From JAABRU01 sp050180235 (GTDB lineage: Bacteria > Desulfobacterota > Desulfobacteria > Desulfobacterales > Desulfococcaceae), in assembly GCA_050180235.1 (NCBI GenBank), contig JBFXEJ010000096.1, forward strand, positions 1 to 25,659: a stretch of DNA of 25,659 nt. Direction: 5' to 3'. The translations under genes were made by a program, and so were the position numbers. Positions 1 to 8,900 of the stretch are shown one piece after another; position 1 is the first letter of the stretch; each line of letters opens with the position of its first letter. The notes beneath the pieces are model-generated. The model had not been told where the DNA came from. It saw only the letters and a list, made by a program, of their open reading frames with translations, and ran no database searches.

Positions 1-188
1 CTTTCGCATTCATGGGGAAAAATTGCAATTATGAAAATATATACAAACAGATAAATCATTTTTCCGCCTAATTTATTTGAGATTCATCTCTTAAAAAATT
101 TCAGATGCGGAACAAAAACATAGCCTGCAATGAGAAATTTGATTATAATATTGCAGAGCAGGGCATATCTGTGCCGGAGAAATTCTGT

Positions 189-1607
189 TTATTCCTTTGC
201 CCCGGCCACCAGTCTGCCCAGTGTCTCCATCCCTTTTTCCGTGGCATCGGTAAAGGGATGACCGCAGCCGATACGGATATGGTTGCCAAACTGCCCGGCT
301 GCAGAGCATACCGCACCGGGCAGGATTGCTATGTTTTGTTCCAAAGCCCCGCGGTAAATATGCAGTCCGTCCACCTTTGGCGGCAACTGCACCCAGAGCA
401 GGGAGCCGCCTTTGGGCAGAGCCAGCCGGGTATCTGCCGGAAAATACTTCTGAATGGCCACTGCTGTTTTGAAAGTCTGCTTTTTAAGCTGCCCCCGCAG
501 AAAACGCAGATGGCGTTCATACGCTCCCTCGGAAAGAAAACGGGCAACAATATACTGATCAAGTGTGGAAGTGCATACTGTGCTTCCGGCCTTGAGCCGC
601 AGTATTCTGTCCCTGAAACGTTTTCCCGGAATCACCCATCCTATGCGAAGGCCCGGAGCCAGGGTTTTGGAAAAAGAGGAACATGTCAGAACCAGGTCTT
701 TCCGGTCAAAGGATTTCATCAGAGAAGGCCGGGTTCCCTCATAATACATCTCGCCGCATATATCATCCTCAATCAGGGGGATTTCCAGCCGGTTGAGAAG
801 CCGGACAATGGCTTTTTTCCGCTCATCGCTCATGAGAACCCCCAGGGGATTGTGAAAATTGGGCATAAGCAGGCAGGCTTTCACCGTATTGCTGCGGATG
901 ATTTTTTCCAGTTCATCCGGATCCGCTCCTTCGCGGGGATGTGTGGGAATTTCAGCCACCAGCAGTCCCATTTCCCTGAAAAACTGCAGAAAACCGAAAT
1001 GTGTGGGCGATTCAATGGCAATGGTGTCTCCGGGTTTGAGAATCGCGCGCAGGCACATGGAAACAGCTTCCATGCAGCCGGTGGTGATAATAATGTCATC
1101 TGCGGAAATCCCTTTGGGCAGTCCCAGAGAGCGCAGGGCAATCTGACGCCGCAGTTCCGGATTTCCCTCAGTCAGGGAATAACCCAGAACAGAGGCCATT
1201 TTTTTTCCGGAAATGCTCTTGAGAATAGCGGAAAGATGTTTCAGGGGAAGCAGTTCCGCAGCCGTGGCTGATGAGGAAAGCGGCAGCATTCCCGGACTGT
1301 TGATGTTTTTCAGCACAGAATTGACCATTGCATCCAGTTCCACATTCCGGGGTGAAAGCTGAACCCGGTCAAAATCCGGGGGCCGCAGATGACTCAGGCT
1401 GACAGGACTGACATAATAGCCGGATTTGGGTCTGGCCTCAATCAGACCTGTGGTTTCCAGTTCCATATATGCCTGATAAACCGTGGAAATGCTCAGGTTG
1501 AGTTTTTTGTGCAAAAGACGCACTGAAGGCAGTTTTTCGCCGGAATGATAGGTTCCGCTGTGGATTTTGGATTCAATTTCATCTGCAAGCTGTCTGTACC
1601 GGAACAT
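189..1607 (-). CDS. MocR/PdxR-type transcriptional regulator (GntR HTH + aminotransferase-like domain)
   Basis: This is a 472-residue protein of the MocR/PdxR family, in which a GntR-type winged helix-turn-helix is fused to a fold-type I aminotransferase domain that senses PLP or an amino compound. Residues 1-70 carry the HTH (LPSVRLLHKKLNLSISTVYQ, then a wing ending SGYYV). The aminotransferase part shows NFHNPLG, EDDICGEMYYEG and SFSKTLAPG, whose Lys (about K314) is the Schiff-base lysine for PLP. I start at the ATG at 1607, with GGGAG 11 bases upstream. A TTG six codons earlier has no good ribosome site. The gene is divergent from the shikimate dehydrogenase-like gene, the usual arrangement for a MocR protein and its target, so that gene is the likely target (inference). 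The effector cannot be read from the sequence. The alternative, a plain aminotransferase, is unlikely given the intact HTH. Confidence 0.93.
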   Translation of the reverse strand: MFRYRQLADEIESKIHSGTYHSGEKLPSVRLLHKKLNLSISTVYQAYMELETTGLIEARPKSGYYVSPVSLSHLRPPDFDRVQLSPRNVELDAMVNSVLKNINSPGMLPLSSSATAAELLPLKHLSAILKSISGKKMASVLGYSLTEGNPELRRQIALRSLGLPKGISADDIIITTGCMEAVSMCLRAILKPGDTIAIESPTHFGFLQFFREMGLLVAEIPTHPREGADPDELEKIIRSNTVKACLLMPNFHNPLGVLMSDERKKAIVRLLNRLEIPLIEDDICGEMYYEGTRPSLMKSFDRKDLVLTCSSFSKTLAPGLRIGWVIPGKRFRDRILRLKAGSTVCTSTLDQYIVARFLSEGAYERHLRFLRGQLKKQTFKTAVAIQKYFPADTRLALPKGGSLLWVQLPPKVDGLHIYRGALEQNIAILPGAVCSAAGQFGNHIRIGCGHPFTDATEKGMETLGRLVAGAKE

Positions 1608-1653
1608 ATTCGGATGGTCTCCCAAATTTTTTTTCAGGTCTAAGGGTCGGTAT

Positions 1654-1683
1654 GTTCTAATCCTGACAGAAGGAAAAAGTCAA
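1654..1683 (-). promoter_or_regulatory. Candidate sigma-70 promoter for the MocR regulator
   Basis: Read on the minus strand, TTGACT (1683-1678) is followed after 18 bases by TAGAAC (1659-1654), about 45 bases before the chosen ATG. The -35 is good and the -10 matches TATAAT at four of six positions. It lies next to the promoter of the divergent gene, so one bound regulator could control both. Confidence 0.4.
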
Positions 1684-1723
1684 CCACTATTTCCCATACG
1701 ATTTCAGACAGCAGAAATATCCG

Positions 1724-1752
1724 TTGACGCTTTTGTGCAAAAAGGGTACATT
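1724..1752 (+). promoter_or_regulatory. Candidate sigma-70 promoter for the shikimate dehydrogenase-like gene
   Basis: TTGACG (1724-1729) and TACATT (1747-1752) are separated by exactly 17 bases, giving a short leader before the ATG at 1784. The weak inverted half-sites TATTTC (1688-1693) and GAAATA (1714-1719) lie just upstream and could be part of a MocR operator, but they are short enough to arise by chance. Confidence 0.55.
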
Positions 1753-1783
1753 ATACAAAACATTATGAATATAAGAGGTCATT

Positions 1784-2644
1784 ATGAATGCTCATACACC
1801 GGTCCGGAATCCCGGAACCGAAATCAAAAAAAAGGTTTTCTGCATTTTGGGTGATGAACGCGCGTTCCGTTCCAAATCCCCCGGAATGTTTAACGCAGTG
1901 CTGAAACGCACAGGCATAGACGGCGTTTATGTGCCATTTATGGTGGAACCCGGTCATATTGAGGATGCGGTCAAAGCACTCCGTGCGCTCAATATTGCCG
2001 GAGCAAATGTCACCCTGCCCCATAAAGAATCTGTGCTTCCCCTTGTGGATGTAATTTCAGAAGGCGCCAAGATCATCGGGGCCATCAACACCATTGCCAG
2101 GGACGGGGAAACCCTGAAAGGCTATAATACCAATGCCGTGGCTTTTATGGATGTGCTGGAGGAGGCAGGATTTGATGCTGCCGGAAAAACAGCTCTGGTT
2201 TTTGGAAACGGCGGGGCCGCGCGTGCGGTTGTCTTTATGCTGAACTGGCTCAGAGCCGGAACTGTTTATGTGGCAGGACGGAGCAAAGAAAAGACCGGCC
2301 AAATCATCAGTGATATAGCGGGGGAGGTGGTGTCTGCCAAATTCCTTGCAGAAAACCCGGTTTCTGCGGATATTGTCATCAATGCCACATCCGTATCCTC
2401 AGATGCGGAAGGCCCGGAGCTCGCGGCTTTGGTTCGGAAACTCCGTCTGCCCCAGTGTCAGATGGTCGCAGACCTCAATTATGGCAGAACCCAGTGTTTC
2501 TGGGAGGAAATGGCAGACGCTCATAAGATAAATTTTATTGACGGACTGCCTGTTCTGGCCAACCAGGCCCGGCGCAGCTTTGCCCTTTGGACAGGACTTG
2601 ATCTGGAACCTGAGGAATTTCTCAAAGCACTGAACCGTGATTAG
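1784..2644 (+). CDS. Shikimate/quinate dehydrogenase-like protein (AroE family), catalytic Asp replaced by Asn
   Basis: This is a 286-residue AroE-family protein; members reduce 3-dehydroshikimate with NADPH or act on related substrates. Family motifs are in order: SKSP (residues 30-33), NVTLPHK with the catalytic Lys at 81, the nucleotide-binding loop GNGGAARAV (141-149), INATS (199-203) and a C-terminal QARRSFALWTG whose Gln normally contacts shikimate. The motif usually read as NTDG is here GYNTNAVAF: the acid that pairs with the Lys (Asp102 in E. coli) is Asn117. The SPxxHN motif also has Phe for His. Normal shikimate dehydrogenase activity is therefore doubtful; a changed substrate or a regulatory role is possible. 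The start has AAGAGGT just upstream. The TAG stop overlaps the left end of a miniature element. I give no gene symbol because orthology to aroE is not supported. Confidence 0.88.
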   Translation: MNAHTPVRNPGTEIKKKVFCILGDERAFRSKSPGMFNAVLKRTGIDGVYVPFMVEPGHIEDAVKALRALNIAGANVTLPHKESVLPLVDVISEGAKIIGAINTIARDGETLKGYNTNAVAFMDVLEEAGFDAAGKTALVFGNGGAARAVVFMLNWLRAGTVYVAGRSKEKTGQIISDIAGEVVSAKFLAENPVSADIVINATSVSSDAEGPELAALVRKLRLPQCQMVADLNYGRTQCFWEEMADAHKINFIDGLPVLANQARRSFALWTGLDLEPEEFLKALNRD

Positions 2645-2819
2645 GTTCTGTTGACATTTTTATAACCTGCTGTTTTTATTTGTCCGGCTCTTTCTGAACC
2701 GGACAGGCGGAGTTTAATCTGTTCTGTCCGAAACGGCAGCATACAGAATTATGGCAGGGCTGACGGTTCATATTTCCGGGCTGAACCGCCGTCTGAATCT
2801 GAAATGTCAACAGAACCTA
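2642..2819. mobile_element. Miniature inverted-repeat element, family 1, copy A
   Basis: The perfect 18-bp terminal inverted repeat TAGGTTCTGTTGACATTT bounds a 178-bp unit with no coding capacity. If TA is the duplicated target (as for IS630/mariner-type elements), the element proper is 2644-2817. A second copy with the same ends but a largely different interior lies at 19947-20114. The left TA is the first two bases of the upstream gene's TAG stop, and removing the element together with one TA restores GAT TAG TGT, so the insertion did not change the protein. Confidence 0.8.
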
Positions 2820-2869
2820 GTGTCAGAAAAAAATTTGTCAACTTTGATTTTATGCGCTGAAGTGTACAG

Positions 2870-2907
2870 AAAAAACCGGATTTTTTGGAAAAATCCGGTT
2901 TTTTTCA
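2870..2907. terminator. Rho-independent terminator, probably bidirectional
   Basis: The stem AAAAACCGGATTTTT pairs with AAAAATCCGGTTTTT around a short loop and has a T-run on the plus strand and a matching run on the other strand. It would end transcription of the dehydrogenase-like gene, now about 230 bases away because of the inserted element. Confidence 0.75.
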
Positions 2908-2949
2908 ACTTACAGATTAAGGTCTGACAGATATTAGTGTCAGAATAAA

Positions 2950-3013
2950 ATAATCTTTCCTGCATTTGGCGGGCACGGCTGTCTGCCAAATGACACTTTG
3001 TCTGAAAGATTAT
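2950..3013. repeat. Nested inverted repeat upstream of the secreted hydrolase gene
   Basis: An outer perfect 10-bp pair (ATAATCTTTC at 2950-2959, GAAAGATTAT at 3004-3013) encloses an inner 8-bp pair (CATTTGGC at 2963-2970, GCCAAATG at 2985-2992). It could be a solo miniature element or a structured leader of the following gene. Just upstream, TCTGACA (2923-2929) and TGTCAGA (2938-2944) form another pair, and TAGTGTCAGAA occurs at both 2818 and 2936. Confidence 0.55.
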
Positions 3014-3032
3014 ACCCAGAAAAATAAAGGAG

Positions 3033-3044
3033 GTTCTATAGAAC
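3033..3044. promoter_or_regulatory. Perfect 12-bp palindrome, possible operator
   Basis: GTTCTATAGAAC is a perfect palindrome about 40 bases before the hydrolase start codon and right after an AAAGGAGG tract. Its place in the leader suits an operator, but nothing identifies a protein that would bind it. Confidence 0.25.
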
Positions 3045-3083
3045 AGCATAAACACTGAAACAGATCATAAAAAGGAGGCAGTT

Positions 3084-5828
3084 ATGAACTTCATGCGTAT
3101 GATCGTATCGGCAGTCATGGCAATGGTTCTGACCGCGATTGAGGTACCGCGGCTTGCGTCCGCTTTGGACACAACTCCCCCGTCTTCACCAGTGCGGCTT
3201 GTTTTCATTCACCATTCCACAGGCGGAAACTGGCTGGCTGATCCCAATGATGGATCGTATGGCGGGCTGGGCATTGCGCTGAGAGACAACAATTATTATG
3301 TCAGTGCCACCAATTACGGATGGGGGCCGGACAGCATCGGTGATCGGACAGACATCCCAAACTGGCCGGAATGGTTTACCGGCACAAACAGAGACAGTAT
3401 TCTCAACACTCTGTATAACGAAACAGCTCAGAATGTTCAGGAATACGGTTCATGGTCACGCCTCTCCACAGCCCCGGCAGGTGAAAATCAAATCATTCTT
3501 TTCAAATCCTGTTTTCCAAACTCAAACCTGTATGGTGATCCCAACGATTCCCCGCTGCCATCACCTGACGAGCAGTACACTGTAGATAACAATACCGTAG
3601 CGAACGCAAAGGCAGTTTACAACAATCTGCTTACGTATTTTTCAACTCGCCAGGATAAATTGTTTGTAGTCATCACCGCTCCCCCGCTGATGGAAATTGC
3701 CTATTCTCCGGACTATCAGACACCGGCCCAGCGTGCGGCCAACGCCCGTGCTTTCAATAACTGGCTGGTCAATGACTGGCTGGACGGATATCCGCATAAC
3801 AATGTTGCTGTATTTGATTATTTCAATATCCTTACCCATACTGACAATCACCATCATATTATTGTCAGCGGAAATAATGTTCATTATACAAGTCCGCTGT
3901 CAGGCGATTTTGCCTACTATCCCTCTGGGGACAGCCATCCGAATACCACCGGACATCAGAAAGCCACCGCAGAATTTGTACCGCTTCTGAATGCTTTTTA
4001 CAATACATGGAAAGGAACCGGCCCGGTAATAGCCAAACCAACTGTCACCACAGGTTCCGCAACAGCAGTGAGTTCAAGTTCCGCAACGCTCAACGGCACG
4101 GTCAATCCCAACGGCGCTGCGACAAATTATTATTTTGAGTATGATCTGACAACTGCCTACGAAACCAGTACCCCAATTGCCAGCGCAGGTTCCGGCACAG
4201 TCAGCGTTTCCGTAAATGCAAACATTTCCGGACTCAGCGCGGGAATGATATACCATTTCAGACTTGCTGCCACCAACAGCGAAGGAACAACTCTGGGAAA
4301 TAATCAGACATTTTCCGCATTGTCTGCCACAGTTGTTTTCGGCAATATTGACGGCAGCGCGGACGGCAAAATCACGCTTGCAGATGCAATTCTGGCTTTG
4401 CGGATTTGTGCGGGAATCTCTGTAAGCGGAGCAGTACTGGCCGCAGAAGTCAGCGGGGATCTGCGTATCGGACTGGCTGAGGCTGTTTATGCTTTGCGGG
4501 AGGTCGCGGGACTGCATACTGTTTCCCAACTGGTGCAGCCGTCTGATTTTCAGTATCTTGGCGCATTCAGGCTGCCGGAACAGGGGGAACGTCCCCTGAC
4601 CTTTGCCTATGGCGGCAATGCCATGAGTTTCAATCCGGACGGAGATCCAACCAACAGTGATGCGCATCCGGGTTCACTGTTTGTGACGGGACATGACCGG
4701 CTGCCCTATGGAGACTTGCCGGACGGCGACCAGATAGCCGAAGTCAGCATTCCGGTTCCGGCCATTACGGCCAATCCGGCTGATCTGCCTGAAGCAACTT
4801 TTATACAAACCTTTCATAATGCTTTGCAGGGACAGTTCACTGATATGGAAGAAATTCCCAAAGTCGGGATGCAGTATCTTAACCATACAGATACAGGGCC
4901 GAAAATTCATGTCTGCTGGGGACAGCATCTGCAGCCTGAAAATGCGGCTTCCCACGGCTGGATCAATGCGAATCTGGATACACCCAGTTTTCAGGGAACA
5001 TGGTTTATCGGAAATCAGAATCTTTACAGTGTCAACGGATATATGTTTGATATTCCGGCACCATGGGCTGATACCCATCTTGGAGGCAGATACCTTGCCA
5101 CAGGACGCATGAGAGACGGCGGTCAGGGCGGTATGGGGCCTGCCCTTTTTGCTTACCGTCCCTGGCTGAGCGGAGGTGCTGCTCCGGCTTCAGGTACACA
5201 TCTGGAGGAAAAAGTGCTGCTGCTGTATGAAAATGCAGACAGCACAGAAGAAATCATCCGGTGTATGCAGGGGTATCAGCATGCGGATGAATGGGAGGGC
5301 GGAGCATGGATCACTACAGCTTCAGGCAAATCCGCTCTTCTGTTTGCCGGAAACAAGGCAACCGGCACCAAGTACTGGTACGGTTTCAGAAATCCCAACG
5401 GTGCTGATTTACCCTGCGTGGATACACACATTATTGATTTCACCACCTGCCGGAATGCGGACGGTTCGCCCTGCCCGGCTCAGGATTTTGCCGGATGCTG
5501 TGAAGCTGGCGTAAACTGCATTTCCGACAGAGGCTGGTGGTCCACCCGTTTTGATGCACAGTTGATCCTGTTTGATCCCGCAGATCTGGCTCAGGTCGCG
5601 GCAGGAACGATGGACTCCTGGCAGCCTCAGCCCTATGCGGCAATTGACATAGATGAACATCTGTATTTCAACCCTTCAGGCACTGATTTGGTAATGATCG
5701 GCGAAGGGGTTCAGCGGCGTTACCGCATCGGAGCGGTTGCGTATGACAGGAACAGCGGGCTTCTCTATGTTCTGGAACTGTTTGTCGACGAAGGAAAACC
5801 TGTGGTGCATGTGTGGAAAATTCTCTGA
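3084..5828 (+). CDS. Secreted multidomain protein: SGNH-type hydrolase, FN3-like, dockerin-like and C-terminal beta-rich domain
   Basis: This 914-residue exported protein has a signal peptide at residues 1-27 (hydrophobic stretch, then ASA). Residues 35-310 look like an SGNH/GDSL hydrolase: FIHHSTGGNW with candidate nucleophile Ser45, KSCFPNS as the Asn block, and GDSHPNTTGHQ with Asp283 and His285. An esterase or deacetylase acting on an extracellular polymer would fit, but the substrate is unknown. Residues 319-410 are an FN3-like linker rich in Ser and Thr. Residues 416-480 hold two dockerin-like calcium-loop segments (DGSADGKITLADAILALR and SGDLRIGLAEAVYALREVAG). Residues 485-914 begin YLGAFRLPEQG, recur in FAYGGNAMSFNPDGD and GSLFVTGHD, and look like a beta-propeller-type domain that I cannot name. 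The start is well supported by GGAGG six bases upstream. The gene stands alone, with terminators on both sides. Confidence 0.88.
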   Translation: MNFMRMIVSAVMAMVLTAIEVPRLASALDTTPPSSPVRLVFIHHSTGGNWLADPNDGSYGGLGIALRDNNYYVSATNYGWGPDSIGDRTDIPNWPEWFTGTNRDSILNTLYNETAQNVQEYGSWSRLSTAPAGENQIILFKSCFPNSNLYGDPNDSPLPSPDEQYTVDNNTVANAKAVYNNLLTYFSTRQDKLFVVITAPPLMEIAYSPDYQTPAQRAANARAFNNWLVNDWLDGYPHNNVAVFDYFNILTHTDNHHHIIVSGNNVHYTSPLSGDFAYYPSGDSHPNTTGHQKATAEFVPLLNAFYNTWKGTGPVIAKPTVTTGSATAVSSSSATLNGTVNPNGAATNYYFEYDLTTAYETSTPIASAGSGTVSVSVNANISGLSAGMIYHFRLAATNSEGTTLGNNQTFSALSATVVFGNIDGSADGKITLADAILALRICAGISVSGAVLAAEVSGDLRIGLAEAVYALREVAGLHTVSQLVQPSDFQYLGAFRLPEQGERPLTFAYGGNAMSFNPDGDPTNSDAHPGSLFVTGHDRLPYGDLPDGDQIAEVSIPVPAITANPADLPEATFIQTFHNALQGQFTDMEEIPKVGMQYLNHTDTGPKIHVCWGQHLQPENAASHGWINANLDTPSFQGTWFIGNQNLYSVNGYMFDIPAPWADTHLGGRYLATGRMRDGGQGGMGPALFAYRPWLSGGAAPASGTHLEEKVLLLYENADSTEEIIRCMQGYQHADEWEGGAWITTASGKSALLFAGNKATGTKYWYGFRNPNGADLPCVDTHIIDFTTCRNADGSPCPAQDFAGCCEAGVNCISDRGWWSTRFDAQLILFDPADLAQVAAGTMDSWQPQPYAAIDIDEHLYFNPSGTDLVMIGEGVQRRYRIGAVAYDRNSGLLYVLELFVDEGKPVVHVWKIL

Positions 5829-5847
5829 GACTTCACATAAAGAGCAT

Positions 5848-5879
5848 TGTGCCGGACTGAAAATCCGGCACATTTTTTT
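5848..5879 (+). terminator. Rho-independent terminator of the secreted hydrolase gene
   Basis: A perfect 9-bp stem, TGTGCCGGA with TCCGGCACA, around a 7-base loop is followed by seven T residues. It begins 20 bases after the stop codon. Confidence 0.9.
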
Positions 5880-5920
5880 GTCCGGATTCCTGATTGTAAA
5901 ACTGCCAAACGCAGCAGAAT

Positions 5921-5943
5921 GTGCAAAAAAACAATTTTTGCAC
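5921..5943. repeat. AT-rich hairpin GTGCAAAAA/TTTTTGCAC
   Basis: A 9-bp perfect inverted repeat lies between two convergent genes. It could help end transcription of the minus-strand CHAT gene, although no clean T-run follows. The same GTGCAAAAA...TTTTTGCAC pairing sits inside the family 2 elements, so it may be a relic of one. Confidence 0.4.
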
Positions 5944-5996
5944 TCCCCGGAAACTTTTCAATCTGCTGAAATTTTCAGTTTGGCACTCCTCTCGGT

Positions 5997-8900
5997 TTAC
6001 AGCCAGTTCCCAATAAGCAGAAAGGGAGACCAAAAATTCGGGTGTGCATAATTTTCATCGTGCATGAGGCGAATCTGTGCTTTCTGCAGAGCCTTTGCCT
6101 TTGTCAGACCTGAAGCTGCAAGCTGCCGGTAAAATTCCTCCACTGTGAGAAACGCAGCCCGGTCATCGGTTTTCCACAGGGTTCCCAGCGAACTTTTTGC
6201 CCCGGAACGAAGCGCAACACCGGCAAGACCAAATGCCGATTGTTCATCACCCAGCGCGGTTTCGCACGCGCTCAGGGTGAGCAGTTCCAGGGGATTGCCT
6301 TTGTATTTTTCAGAAAAAACAATCTGATCCAGTTGATTCATGGACAGTCTGCCGTCATGGGTCAGCAGAAAACTCTCCTCATAATTTCTGCCAAAAACCG
6401 CATGGGTTGCCATATGCACAAATGCAAACTGATCACTGGCCATTTCTGTTTTCAGATTACTGACGGTAAATGTATCATCCAGCAGCATTCTGCCTTTCAC
6501 AAGGTTTTGGATATTCTCAAGTTCCGTTCGCACATGGGGCAGAGGGGAAAAATTCTCTTTTCCCTCAGACAGACCATTGAGCAGAATACGTTTTTCCTCA
6601 TGCGGATTTTCCCGTATATCAGTAAGACCGGCGGAAAGAATTGTGCCAATAGCGTATTTTTCCACCAGATAGTGCTCTCCGTCATACAGGGCGGCAAAAG
6701 GGATCATGCGCAGGGGGCCGTCAGGCGAAATAATCAGTGTGTCAATATTTCGTGCTCTCAGTTCGGCTTCAGCCGGACGGATCAGCCAGTCGTAGAGACG
6801 GGCAGCTTCCTCTGTGAAATCCTCATCTCCCTGTTCCAGTGTTTCCCGAAAATGTCTCACGCTTTTGCCGAACTCACTGATATTCGCATCCACCGGAATA
6901 TAGATCATATTATTCTGCTGCCCCGGTTCGGAAATATCCAGCAGCAAAAAAAGCCGATCTGTCAGCAGAAGCGGATACATCAGCGCGGTTTGGCCGGATG
7001 CAGTTGAAATCCTGTCCTGCGGAGCGGCAAGTTCAGAGATACATTCATCCTGAAAAAAATCCTGCACTTCGGCTGTTTTCAGGGATTCCACGGTTTCTCT
7101 GGCACGGTTGAGAGCGATTCTTTTTGCGGAAGGTTCCGCTGATTTTTCTGATTTTTCCAGATAAAGCGAAGCAAGTTCCAGATAAACCGGTTTGACATTT
7201 TCTGCAAATGCGTTCCGCGAATCCCGAAGCCCTGTGAAAAAATCCGTGCGTATGGGATGCAGGGTTTCAACAGCCTGTTCATAGGCAAGGATGGCTTGAT
7301 CCCTGTCGCCTGTCTCACGGAAGAAATTGCCCAACTGCCTCTGCCACTGATACAGGATTTCCGGATAATAGCCCTGATTTGCAGCAAATACAGCTTTCCG
7401 GGTAAGGGAAAAAGCCTCTGCATACTGTTTTTTCTGTGCATAATACTGCCCCTGCAGACCGTAAACCCAGGATACAATATGCGGATTTTCGATGCTTTCC
7501 CCGATATGTCCGGCCTTTCCGAGCATCTCTGAAACACTTTCCGGAAGATCGGCACCTTTTTCTGCATTATCCAGCACGAGAATGCCGAGAGCGATCAAAT
7601 CCGCAGCTTTCTGCCAGTCATCCGGATTTTTTTCTATAATCTCAAGTATATTTTCAATATTCTGAAAGCTGAAAGCTGAAATCCGGCTTCCGCTTTGCCG
7701 TTCGGCCCGTAATATGTTAATTACCAGCCCGGCCCGCAGTTTTCGGCCATTTTCCGACTGGTTAAGAAGAGAAATTCCTTCTTCCCAGGCAGGTACCGCT
7801 CCCGCATAATATTTGTTCACAGCACGCATGATGCCCAGATGATTCAAAACGCCCGCTATCATCAGGGAATCCTGTGATTTCCGTGCCGCGTCCAAAGCGG
7901 TTTTGATATATTCTATCGCCTTTTTCCTGTCTCCCATCAGCAGATGCAGATCGCCAAAAGCATTGTAAAACATAGCTTTGTGTGAAAAATTTTCCGTGTT
8001 TTCGGCCCGTGTTTTTTCTTTATTCAGCACAGACATGGCTTTGCCGTAATATCCCAGCGCGCTGTAAGCCGCAGACAGGCTCACAGAAGCAGGCAGATCC
8101 CTTTCCCCTTTTTCAAGTTCCCTGATCAATTCTGGAAAATTTCCTTTTTCCAGCAGTTGAAGCAGCAGATGTGTTTCATCCGGCTGTGCTGAAAAATGGT
8201 AATGTGCAAGGTAAAGATGGGAAGGTTGCCAGTCATCTGGGGAAAGGGGGAGACCATCCCGCCGGGTCATGACAAAACGGCTGATATTTTCTGCGGATCT
8301 CTGCGCACAGGGCGTCTGCACCCATTGGGACGCGTCCGGATAATCCTCCGGCAGTCCGCTGAGACCGGTGCTGATATCCGTATCCGGAGATTCAATCTGC
8401 ACAGTCCCGTCATTTCCCCTCCGGGAAGATGCTTCCACAGTGCTGTCTGCGGATTTCAGGTAATTGTCGGTAATGACAAAAATCGCACCGCCATCCCCTT
8501 CATCCGCATTGGCTTTGACATGGCTATGATTGAGTGTGACAAAAACAGGCTCTCCGGCCTGTGCATTGCCAATACGGATGTCGCCTCCGTTTCCCAAGCC
8601 TTCGCGCACACTTGTGGAAATTTCACTTTCAGAGACAAAGATCGAGTTCCGTGCATCAGCCGAGATACTGCCTCCGCCCGCGCTTACAGCATCAGTGCTG
8701 AGGAACGCGCTATTGGAAAGGAATATGGAATCTTCCGCACTGATGGTAATGGTTCCCGCGTCTCCGCCTTCGGATTCGGCAGTGCTGGCAGAAGACAGGG
8801 AAGCTCCGTTCATTTCAAGTGTTCCTGTCTGAATCTCAATATCACCGGCCCGGCCTTTGCCTCTGCTTTCTGTTGTTACGCTGCTCTCTCCGCTGAGAAG

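Noticed and set aside
105..1271. Long plus-strand open frame opposite the MocR gene
   Set aside because: It has no family motifs, no ribosome site and lies wholly antisense to a clearly conserved protein; its composition is that of a shadow frame.
1608..1625. TTG start for the MocR gene six codons upstream
   Set aside because: No ribosome site precedes it, while the ATG at 1607 has GGGAG and begins the conserved HTH sequence.
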